From positions 443,370 through 507,369 of the forward strand of contig NZ_SKCI01000001.1 in assembly GCF_005434965.1 (NCBI RefSeq): a DNA stretch of 64,000 nucleotides, in the 5' to 3' direction. Position numbers and translations under genes: made by a program. The stretch is from Marimonas lutisalis (lineage in GTDB: Bacteria > Pseudomonadota > Alphaproteobacteria > Rhodobacterales > Rhodobacteraceae). The notes below the pieces were generated by a model. The model was not told the DNA's origin and did not search any database. It saw only the letters and a program-made list of their open reading frames with translations. Positions 9,692-16,292 of the stretch are shown here, in pieces (position 1 is the first letter of the stretch; each line of letters opens with the position of its first letter).

Positions 9692-11192
9692 CGGTGGAGA
9701 GGCGGTAGCTGACAGCTTCGGCCACGTGGGGGTGGCGGACATCTTCGGAGGCATCGAGATCGGCGATGGTGCGGGCCACGCGCAACACGCGGTGATAGCC
9801 GCGGGCGGACAGCCCGAAACGTTCGGCCACGCGGGTGAGCAGGTCGCGCCCCTGCGCATCGGGCGTGGCGATCTCTTCGAGACGCGCGCCTTCGGCGTCG
9901 GCGTTGAGCCGCGTTGGTCCGGCCTCCGCGAAGCGGCTCGCCTGAACCGCGCGGGCGGCGGCGACGCGTTCGGCCACCTGGGCCGAGCTGTCGCCCGAGG
10001 CGGGCAGGTCGAGATCGGTAAAGGCCACCGGGGGCACCTCGATCCGCAGATCGAAGCGGTCCATCAACGGGCCGGAAATGCGGCCCAGGTAATCTTCGCC
10101 GCATTGGGGGACGCGGGCGCAGGCGCGCGAGGGATCGGACAGGTAGCCGCATTTGCAGGGATTGGCGGCGGCGACCAGCATGAAGCGGCAGGGGTATTTC
10201 ACATGGGCATTGGCGCGGGCGACCATCACCTCGCCCGTCTCAATCGGCTGACGCAGGGTTTCCAGAACGGTACGGGGAAACTCGGGGAACTCATCCATGA
10301 AGAGAACGCCGTTATGCGCGAGCGATATCTCGCCCGGTTTCGCGTTGCGCCCACCGCCGACGATGGCCGCCATGGATGCGGTGTGATGCGGTTCGCGAAA
10401 CGGGCGGGTGCGGGAAATGCCGCCTTCATCGAGCAGGCCCGAAAGCGAATGGATCATCGAGGTTTCCAACGCCTCGGGCGCGGTAAGTGGCGGCAGGATC
10501 GTGGGGATACGCGCGGCCAGCATGGATTTGCCCGAGCCGGGCGTACCGACCATCATCAGGTGGTGGCGGCCAGCGGCGGCGATTTCGAGCGCGCGCTTGG
10601 CGCGTTCCTGGCCCTTGACGTCGCGCAGGTTACGGCCCTGCACGCTTTCGCAGACCTCGCCGGGTTCGGCCGGGGTGAGGGGCGCCTGGCCGGTGAGGTG
10701 GCGCACCATGTCCGAGAGGCGTTCGGCGGCGATCACCTGCGTGGCGCCGACCCAGGCGGCCTCGGCCCCCGAAGCGGCGGGACAGAGCAGGGTGCGATCC
10801 TCCTCGGCGGCGGCCATGGCGGCGGGCAGCGCTCCGTTAACGGGGACGAGCGCGCCGTCGAGCGAAAGCTCGCCGAGAGAGGTGGTGGTTTCGACCGCGT
10901 CGGGCGGGACGATTTCAAGCGCGGCCAGAAGGGCCAGCGCGATCGGCAGGTCGAAATGGCTGCCTTCCTTGGGCATGTCGGCGGGCGAAAGGTTGATGGT
11001 GATGCGCTTTGAGGGCAGGGCGATCGACATCGCGTTGAGCGCAGTGCGCACCCGGTCACGCGCTTCGCTGACCGCCTTGTCGGGCAGGCCGACGATGGAG
11101 AAGGCAGGCAGGCCGGGGGTGACGGCGCATTGCACCTCGACATGGCGCGCCTCGACCCCTTCGAAGGCGACGGTATGGGCGCGTGCGATCAT
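9678..11192 (-). CDS. comM: ComM (YifB) family Mg-chelatase-like AAA+ helicase
   Basis: A hexameric AAA+ branch-migration helicase that promotes integration of transformed DNA. About 504 residues: an N-terminal LonC-like domain (ARAHTVAFEGVEARHVEVQ), Walker A GTPGSGKSMLA, Walker B LFMDEFPEF, a Cys cluster CKCGYLSDPSRACARVPQC likely binding zinc, and a C-terminal helical domain. The start is taken as ATG 11192 (MIARAHTV) because GGAG lies 7 bases upstream; an ATG at 11207 is less likely. A CtrA-like box sits about 50 bases upstream. Convergent with the esterase gene. Confidence 0.95.
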   Translation of the reverse strand: MIARAHTVAFEGVEARHVEVQCAVTPGLPAFSIVGLPDKAVSEARDRVRTALNAMSIALPSKRITINLSPADMPKEGSHFDLPIALALLAALEIVPPDAVETTTSLGELSLDGALVPVNGALPAAMAAAEEDRTLLCPAASGAEAAWVGATQVIAAERLSDMVRHLTGQAPLTPAEPGEVCESVQGRNLRDVKGQERAKRALEIAAAGRHHLMMVGTPGSGKSMLAARIPTILPPLTAPEALETSMIHSLSGLLDEGGISRTRPFREPHHTASMAAIVGGGRNAKPGEISLAHNGVLFMDEFPEFPRTVLETLRQPIETGEVMVARANAHVKYPCRFMLVAAANPCKCGYLSDPSRACARVPQCGEDYLGRISGPLMDRFDLRIEVPPVAFTDLDLPASGDSSAQVAERVAAARAVQASRFAEAGPTRLNADAEGARLEEIATPDAQGRDLLTRVAERFGLSARGYHRVLRVARTIADLDASEDVRHPHVAEAVSYRLSTVSEN

Positions 11193-11240
11193 TGTGGCTC
11201 CGATCATGGTTAACGTTGGTTAACCGGTAGCGCGTCGGGG

Positions 11241-11256
11241 GTTTAGGAATGGTTAA
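11241..11256 (-). promoter_or_regulatory. CtrA-like binding site upstream of comM
   Basis: On the minus strand the sequence reads TTAA-CCATTCC-TAAAC, one base from the alphaproteobacterial CtrA consensus TTAA-N7-TTAAC, ending 48 bases before the comM start, where a -35-region activator would bind. A second, tighter pair TTAA-N6-TTAA lies at 11210-11223. CtrA control of competence genes including comM is established in Rhodobacterales. Binding here is inferred. Confidence 0.5.
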
Positions 11257-11268
11257 CGCCAGGGCGTT

Positions 11269-11841
11269 TCAGGGCAGATGGTTGAACCGCGCGGCCTGCC
11301 AGCCGCCACCCTTCCAATGCAGTTCGGTCACCGACAGGTTTTCGATGCGGTGCGAGAACGCTTCGTAGGGCGTCAGGCTAAGGGCCTGCTGCAACTGGGT
11401 GAGGATCACGCCGAAATGGGCGACGGCGACGATGTCCTGCCCCGGGTGGGCGGCCAGAAGCCGGGCGACGGCGGCATCGACGCGGCTGGACAGTTCATGC
11501 CAGCTTTCGCCGCCGGGGGGGCGGATATCGCCGGGGTTTTCCCAGAACCGGCGGGCGTGGGCCTGATCCTCGATCTCGTCATGGCGTTTGAGTTCCCAGT
11601 CGCCGAAATGCATCTCGCGCAGGTCGGGATCGTGGGGCAGGCGCCGACGGGGGCCCGCGATGGCATCGGCTGTGGCGGCGGCGCGCGACAGGTCGGAGGA
11701 GATCACGGGCGCATCGGCTGGCAGGGCGGCGGAAAGGCGGGCGAGCTGCGCGGTATCGGACAAATCGGCCGGCAGGTCGGACCAGCCGACCATGGTTTTC
11801 GCATGGGTGGGGCCATGGCGGATCCAGAATATCCGGCTCAT
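11269..11841 (-). CDS. Histidine phosphatase family protein, candidate alpha-ribazole phosphatase (CobC-like)
   Basis: A 190-residue phosphoglycerate-mutase-like phosphatase. The RHG motif (IRHGPTH, catalytic His near residue 8), the second Arg region SSDLSRAAATA, MHFGDWE and the late AHFGV His are all present. The ATG at 11841 overlaps the cobU stop by 4 bases. The upstream open frame belongs to a different reading of cobU and is not coding. Coupling to cobU suggests dephosphorylation of alpha-ribazole phosphate in the lower-ligand branch of cobalamin synthesis. A general phosphatase cannot be excluded. Confidence 0.82.
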   Translation of the reverse strand: MSRIFWIRHGPTHAKTMVGWSDLPADLSDTAQLARLSAALPADAPVISSDLSRAAATADAIAGPRRRLPHDPDLREMHFGDWELKRHDEIEDQAHARRFWENPGDIRPPGGESWHELSSRVDAAVARLLAAHPGQDIVAVAHFGVILTQLQQALSLTPYEAFSHRIENLSVTELHWKGGGWQAARFNHLP

Positions 11842-12359
11842 GCGGCGGGGCCCTTGAGGGTGACGGGCAGGCCCGCAGCGACAAGAACCACGCGCGCGGC
11901 GCGGGCGCCGATGGCCTGGTTGAGGCGGCCCTGCGCATTGGCAAAGCGCCGCGCCAGCGCGTTTTCCGGCACGCCCGACAGGCCGACCTCGTTCGAGACG
12001 ACGGTGACATCGCTGGGGCAATGGGCCAGCGCGGCGAGAAGCTCTTCCTCTTCGGCATCAAGGTTGCTGTCGGCCAGCATGTGATTGCTGAGCCACATGG
12101 TGGCGCAGTCGAAGAGTATGGCATGACCGGCGGGGGCATTTTGCAGGTAACGCGCGACGGCAAGGGGTTCTTCCACCGTCTGCCAGCCTGCACCGCGATC
12201 GTCGCGGTGGCGCGCGATCTTGGCCTGCATCTCCGCGTCGAAGGCCTGCGCGGTGGCGAGATATATGCGCGGTTTGCCCGACTGGCGCACGAGCCCCTCG
12301 GCAAAGGCGGATTTGCCGCTGGCGATACCGCCGAGAACGAGGGTGAGTTGCGCGGGCAT
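11838..12359 (-). CDS. cobU: Adenosylcobinamide kinase/guanylyltransferase CobU (CobP)
   Basis: Phosphorylates and then guanylylates adenosylcobinamide for cobalamin nucleotide-loop assembly. The 173 residues match the usual length. The P-loop GGIASGKSAFAE lies near residues 10-21, with YLATAQAFDAEM, then IARHRDDRGAGW carrying the guanylylated His, and VVSNEVGLSGVPENALAR, all standard. It starts at ATG 12359; the long in-frame upstream extension is antisense to the ChaN-like gene and is not coding. Coupled to the phosphatase gene downstream. Confidence 0.95.
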   Translation of the reverse strand: MPAQLTLVLGGIASGKSAFAEGLVRQSGKPRIYLATAQAFDAEMQAKIARHRDDRGAGWQTVEEPLAVARYLQNAPAGHAILFDCATMWLSNHMLADSNLDAEEEELLAALAHCPSDVTVVSNEVGLSGVPENALARRFANAQGRLNQAIGARAARVVLVAAGLPVTLKGPAA

Positions 12360-12413
12360 GGCGGGCTCCTTATCTGAGGCTGGACGTAGCAGAGCGCGGG
12401 CACGGAGGGAAGC

Positions 12414-13208
12414 ATGGGCCGGATGGTTGCACTGTTCTGGATGGTTCTGGCGGGCGCGGTTGCGGCAGCGGACATCCCCGACGGCATGGCCAACGCGCAG
12501 GTGGTGGTGCTGGGCGAGGTGCATGACAACCCGCATGCGCACGCGCGCCAGGCCGAACTGGTGGCGGCGCTGAAGCCCAGGGCGCTGGTCTTCGAGATGC
12601 TGACGGATGCGCAGGCCGCCGCCGTGACGCCGGACGTGCGTGGCGATGCGGTGGCGCTGGAGGCGGCCCTGGGCTGGGAGGCGGCGGGCTGGCCGGACTT
12701 CGAGATGTATTACCCGATTTTCGCGGCTGCACCGCAGGCGGGTGTTTATGGCGGCGCTGTACCACGCGGTGAGGCGCGCGCCGCTATGGAAGCGGGTGTA
12801 GCCGAGTGGTTCGGCGCGGGGGCCGCGCGCTATGGACTGGGCGAGGCGCTGGACCCCGATCAACAGGAGCTGCGCGAGGAAATGCAGCACCTGGCGCATT
12901 GCGAGGCGCTGCCCGCCGAGATGCTGCCGGTGATGGTCGAGTTGCAACGGTTGCGCGATGCGGTTCTGGCGCGGGCGGTGATGGCGGCGCTGGAGGAGAC
13001 GGGCGGGCTGGTGGCGGTGATCACCGGGAATGGCCATGCGCGGCGCGACTGGGGCATGCCCGCGTTTGTGGCGCGCGCGGCACCGGATGTTTCCGTGTTT
13101 TCGCTGGCGATTGCCGAGCCGGGCGGGGCCGAGGGTGTGTTCGATGCCATCGAAGAGGTGCCGGCGGCCGAGCGCGAGGACCCTTGCGCGGCGTTCGACA
13201 AGGGGTGA
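12414..13208 (+). CDS. ChaN family (Tiki/TraB-like superfamily) exported protein
   Basis: A 264-residue protein with a short signal peptide ending near AVAAA. It has the ChaN signatures VVVLGEVHDNPHAH near 25-38 and VITGNGHARRDWGMP near 203-217, which are conserved His/Glu clusters. ChaN members bind haem or act in iron-regulated functions. No lipobox is evident, so it is probably periplasmic. Divergent from cobU across a 54-base gap. A TonB or haem-uptake gene is not seen nearby, so the haem role is family inference only. Confidence 0.75.
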   Translation: MGRMVALFWMVLAGAVAAADIPDGMANAQVVVLGEVHDNPHAHARQAELVAALKPRALVFEMLTDAQAAAVTPDVRGDAVALEAALGWEAAGWPDFEMYYPIFAAAPQAGVYGGAVPRGEARAAMEAGVAEWFGAGAARYGLGEALDPDQQELREEMQHLAHCEALPAEMLPVMVELQRLRDAVLARAVMAALEETGGLVAVITGNGHARRDWGMPAFVARAAPDVSVFSLAIAEPGGAEGVFDAIEEVPAAEREDPCAAFDKG

Positions 13209-13269
13209 CACCATTGTTTTCGGTCCCCGACCGCCGTAACACTAGGCGGACACCAAACGGGAGGTCGGG

Positions 13270-14466
13270 ATGCTGGCCGGAAAACGTGTTCTTCTGATCA
13301 TCGGTGGCGGGATCTCTGCCTATAAATGCCTTGAGCTGATCAGGCGCCTGAAAGAGCGCGGTGCGGCGGTGACGCCGGTGCTGACGCGGGCGGCGCAGGA
13401 ATTCGTAACGCCGCTGAGCGTGGCGGCGCTGGCGGGCGAGAAAGCCTATACTGACCTTTTCGACCTGACCGACGAGGCCGAAATGGGCCATATCCAGCTG
13501 AGCCGCGTGGCCGATCTGGTGGTGGTGGCGCCGGCGACGGCGGACCTGTTGGCCAAGATGGCGGGGGGGCATGCCGATGACCTAGCCTCGACCCTGTTGA
13601 TGGCGACGGATACGCCGGTTCTGGCCGCGCCGGCCATGAACGTGCGGATGTACGAGCATCCGGCGACACAGCGGAACCTGACAACGCTGGCCGGCGACGG
13701 TGTGCGCCTTGTCGGACCGAACGCGGGCGACATGGCCTGCGGCGAGTTCGGACCCGGGCGCATGGCCGAACCGATGGAGATCGTCGAGGCGGTGGGCATG
13801 GCGTTGGCCGATGGGCCGCTGAAGGGGCGGCGGATCTTGGTCACGAGCGGACCCACACATGAGCCGATCGATCCGGTGCGTTATATCGCCAACCGCTCGT
13901 CCGGGGCGCAGGGCACGGCGATTGCCGAGGCGCTGGCGGGGCTGGGCGCAGAGGTGGTGTTTGTCACCGGCCCGGCCGAGACGCCGCGCCCGGCCGGCGT
14001 TGAGGTGATCGAAGTGGAAAGCGCGAATGATATGCTGGATGCGGTGCGGGGCGCGTTGCCGGTTGCGGCGGGGGTGTTCGCGGCGGCGGTGGCCGATTGG
14101 CGCGTGGCGCGTGAAAGCGTGTCGAAGATCAAGAAGGAAAAGGGCAAATTGCCCACGCTGGAATTTGCCGAGAACCCCGACATCCTGGCCACGATCAGCC
14201 AGATGAAAAAGGGCCGGCCAGCACTGGTGGTGGGGTTCGCGGCCGAAACCGACGACGTGGTCGAGCATGCGCGCGCCAAGCGGGAGCGCAAGGGGTGTGA
14301 CTGGATCGTGGCCAATGACGTGCGCCCCGAGACGGGTATCATGGGTGGTGCGGAAAACGCCGTGCACCTGATTACCGAGGAGGGTGTCGAGGATTGGCCG
14401 CGCATGGGCAAGGACGAGGTGGCGCGGCGGTTGGCGGCGCGCATCGCCGAGGCGCTGGAGCAGTAG
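13270..14466 (+). CDS. coaBC: Phosphopantothenoylcysteine decarboxylase/phosphopantothenate-cysteine ligase
   Basis: Bifunctional coenzyme A synthesis enzyme of 398 residues. The CoaC flavodoxin-like half carries GGGISAYK, the catalytic His region GHIQLSR near 75, PAMNVRMYEHPA and the active-site Cys in MACGEFGPGRMAEP. The CoaB half carries TSGPTHEPIDPVRYIANRSSG near 198-216 and the Lys-rich KIKKEKGK. A GGGAGG-type ribosome site precedes the ATG. dut follows on the same strand, as in many bacteria. Confidence 0.97.
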   Translation: MLAGKRVLLIIGGGISAYKCLELIRRLKERGAAVTPVLTRAAQEFVTPLSVAALAGEKAYTDLFDLTDEAEMGHIQLSRVADLVVVAPATADLLAKMAGGHADDLASTLLMATDTPVLAAPAMNVRMYEHPATQRNLTTLAGDGVRLVGPNAGDMACGEFGPGRMAEPMEIVEAVGMALADGPLKGRRILVTSGPTHEPIDPVRYIANRSSGAQGTAIAEALAGLGAEVVFVTGPAETPRPAGVEVIEVESANDMLDAVRGALPVAAGVFAAAVADWRVARESVSKIKKEKGKLPTLEFAENPDILATISQMKKGRPALVVGFAAETDDVVEHARAKRERKGCDWIVANDVRPETGIMGGAENAVHLITEEGVEDWPRMGKDEVARRLAARIAEALEQ

Positions 14467-14473
14467 GTTTTAT

Positions 14474-14507
14474 GCCTCCGACGGGAGTATTTGGAGCAAG
14501 ATGAAGG
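14474..14507 (+). repeat. Dispersed GGAGTATTT/CAAGATGAAG element, copy A
   Basis: Intergenic copy between coaBC and dut: GGGAGTATTT, four bases, GCAAGATGAAGG. It shares this core with copies at 16195-16224, 45025-45054 and, on the other strand, 28741-28760. No long hairpin is attached in this copy, only a short CTCCG/CGGGAG pairing. Its last bases GAAGG serve as the likely ribosome-binding site for dut. Confidence 0.7.
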
Positions 14508-14514
14508 GCTGGGC

Positions 14515-14970
14515 GTGGTTCAAGTGAAGCTGAGCTGGGTGGAGGGTGCCGACCGCGAGGTTGCGCTGCCGTCCTACGAGACGCCGGGCGCGGCGGGGGC
14601 GGATGTGCGCGCCAACCTGCCCGACCGGGGCAAGGTGGTGCTGGAACCGGGGCAGAGGGCGCTGGTGCCGACGGGCTTGAAGATGGAGATTCCGAGCGGC
14701 TACGAGGTGCAGGTGCGGCCACGATCCGGCCTGGCGCTGAAGCAGGGCATCATGCTGCCCAACAGCCCGGGCACGATCGACAGCGACTATCGCGGAGAGC
14801 TGGGGGTGATCGTTCTGAATGCCGGGCAGGAGGTTGTCGAACTGGCGCATGGCGAGCGGATCGCGCAGCTGGTCGTGGCGCCGGTGATACAGGCGGATTT
14901 CGCACTGAGCGACGCGTTGAGCGAGACCGGGCGCGGCGCGGGCGGGTTCGGCTCGACCGGGCGGGCATGA
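14515..14970 (+). CDS. dut: dUTP diphosphatase
   Basis: Hydrolyses dUTP to dUMP. A trimeric dUTPase of 151 residues with all five motifs: AGADVRANL (1), RPRSGLALK (2), [14 protein letters not shown] with the catalytic Asp (3), GERIAQLVV (4) and the C-terminal GAGGFGSTG (5). The start is placed at GTG 14515 ([15 protein letters not shown]), matching the family N-terminus, with GAAGG 7 bases before. An upstream TTG at 14491 would lie inside the dispersed repeat and is unlikely. Confidence 0.93.
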   Translation: MVQVKLSWVEGADREVALPSYETPGAAGADVRANLPDRGKVVLEPGQRALVPTGLKMEIPSGYEVQVRPRSGLALKQGIMLPNSPGTIDSDYRGELGVIVLNAGQEVVELAHGERIAQLVVAPVIQADFALSDALSETGRGAGGFGSTGRA

Positions 14971-14983
14971 CGGGGCGGCTCTG

Positions 14984-16033
14984 ATGCTGGCGGTTCTTGG
15001 GATCATCGCGGTGGTGTGGGGGCTGGGGCGCGCGCTGCGCCTGCCCGGCGCCGTGGTCTGGGGCGTCATCGCGTTGATTTACCTGGCGGTTCTGGTGCTG
15101 CAACTGACCCTGCCCGCGGGGCAGCCGCTGCGGGTGGCGACCGGGGGCAGCGCGGCGGGCTGGCTGATCCTGGGGGCTGTTGCGGCGTTGGTGGCCGGCT
15201 ATGTGCGTGGGCTGGAATGGCTGCGGGCGCGGGCGCAGCCCGAGGCGGAGGCGCAGGTGCCGCAAGGGCCGTTCGCGCCGGGTGAGCTGAACCGCTATGC
15301 CCGGCATATCGTGCTGCGGGAACTGGGTGGGCCCGGGCAAAAAAAGCTGAAGGATTCCAGGGTTTTGGTGATCGGGGCCGGGGGGCTGGGCAGCCCGGTT
15401 CTGCTCTACCTGGCGGCCGCGGGCGTGGGCCGGATCGGGGTTGTCGACGATGACGCGGTCGACGGGTCGAACCTGCAGCGGCAGGTGATCCACAGTGACG
15501 AGAAGATCGGATCGCCCAAGGTGCAATCGGCGATGCAGGCGATGCAGGCGCTGAACCCCTATGTCGAGGTGCGGCCCTATGAGCGGCGTCTGAGCGGGGA
15601 AATCGCCGAAGCGCTATTCGAGGACTATGATCTGGTGATCGACGGGACTGACAATTTCGAGGCGCGCTACCTGGTCAACCGGACCTGTGTGAAACTGGGC
15701 AAGCCCTTGATTTCAGGAGCGATTGCGCAGTGGGAGGGGCAGGTGAGCCTGTTCGACCCGGCGCGTGGGGGCCCCTGTTACGAGTGCGTTTTCCCAGAGG
15801 CGCCGGCGCCGGGGCTGGCGCCCAGCTGTGCGGAGGCGGGCGTGGTGGGCCCGCTGCCGGGGGTGGTGGGCAGTATCATGGCGCTGGAGGCGGTGAAGGC
15901 GATCGCCGGCGCCGGGCAGGGGTTGCGCGGCGAGATGCTGATTTTCGACGGTTTATACGGGGAAAGCCGCAAGGTGCGGCTGAAACCGCGCGCCGATTGC
16001 CCGGTCTGCGGGGGCCGGGGGGCGAAAGGTTAA
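14984..16033 (+). CDS. Membrane-anchored MoeB/ThiF/HesA-family adenylyltransferase
   Basis: A 349-residue E1-like enzyme that would adenylate the C-terminal glycine of a small sulfur-carrier protein (MoaD/ThiS type). Residues 1-75 hold two hydrophobic segments (about 1-45 and 55-72). The E1 domain follows, with RYARHIVLRELGG, the ATP loop GAGGLGSPV near 124-132, SNLQRQVIHSDEKIG, and DGTDNFEARYLVN with the catalytic Asp. Two CxxC pairs (CYEC, CPVC) form the usual zinc site. There is no C-terminal rhodanese domain. The anchor places the active domain at the cytoplasmic face. Confidence 0.85.
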   Translation: MLAVLGIIAVVWGLGRALRLPGAVVWGVIALIYLAVLVLQLTLPAGQPLRVATGGSAAGWLILGAVAALVAGYVRGLEWLRARAQPEAEAQVPQGPFAPGELNRYARHIVLRELGGPGQKKLKDSRVLVIGAGGLGSPVLLYLAAAGVGRIGVVDDDAVDGSNLQRQVIHSDEKIGSPKVQSAMQAMQALNPYVEVRPYERRLSGEIAEALFEDYDLVIDGTDNFEARYLVNRTCVKLGKPLISGAIAQWEGQVSLFDPARGGPCYECVFPEAPAPGLAPSCAEAGVVGPLPGVVGSIMALEAVKAIAGAGQGLRGEMLIFDGLYGESRKVRLKPRADCPVCGGRGAKG

Positions 16034-16148
16034 CGCCACCGTGCGGTCGGACATCCGGGGGGTGATTTGCGTGCACCGGCCGGCTGCCATCCGGCTGCCG
16101 GGTAAAATGGTTTCGACTGCAACCGTTCGGGGTTAACGCGGCGTGCGG

Positions 16149-16224
16149 GTGGGGGCGCTGCCCCCACGGTGCAAATGCGGGCATTTGCACCGTTCCCCCG
16201 GGATATTTACAGCAAGATGAAGCC
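16149..16224 (+). repeat. Dispersed element copy B with two hairpins
   Basis: Between the MoeB-like gene and the M3 peptidase gene. A perfect 8-bp hairpin GTGGGGGC-GCT-GCCCCCAC (16149-16167) is followed directly by a perfect 10-bp hairpin (16168-16191, arms GGTGCAAATG and CATTTGCACC). The core then reads CCCCCGGGATATTT, five bases, CAAGATGAAGCC (16195-16224). The first hairpin and the core recur together at 45005-45054. The second hairpin is unique to this copy. No U-run follows, so it is not a standard terminator. Confidence 0.75.
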
Positions 16225-16292
16225 GGGGCATGGATTGTGGGCGCCGCGGCGATTGCCTATGTCTGATCGCGTGCGCAACAGGAGAGATGACG

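Noticed and set aside
11210-11223. TTAA-N6-TTAA as the main CtrA site
   Set aside because: Spacing is 6, not 7, and it lies too close to the comM start for activation; the site at 11241 fits better.
12360-13214. Long N-terminal extension of cobU
   Set aside because: Lies wholly antisense to the ChaN-like gene; the cobU family N-terminus begins at ATG 12359.
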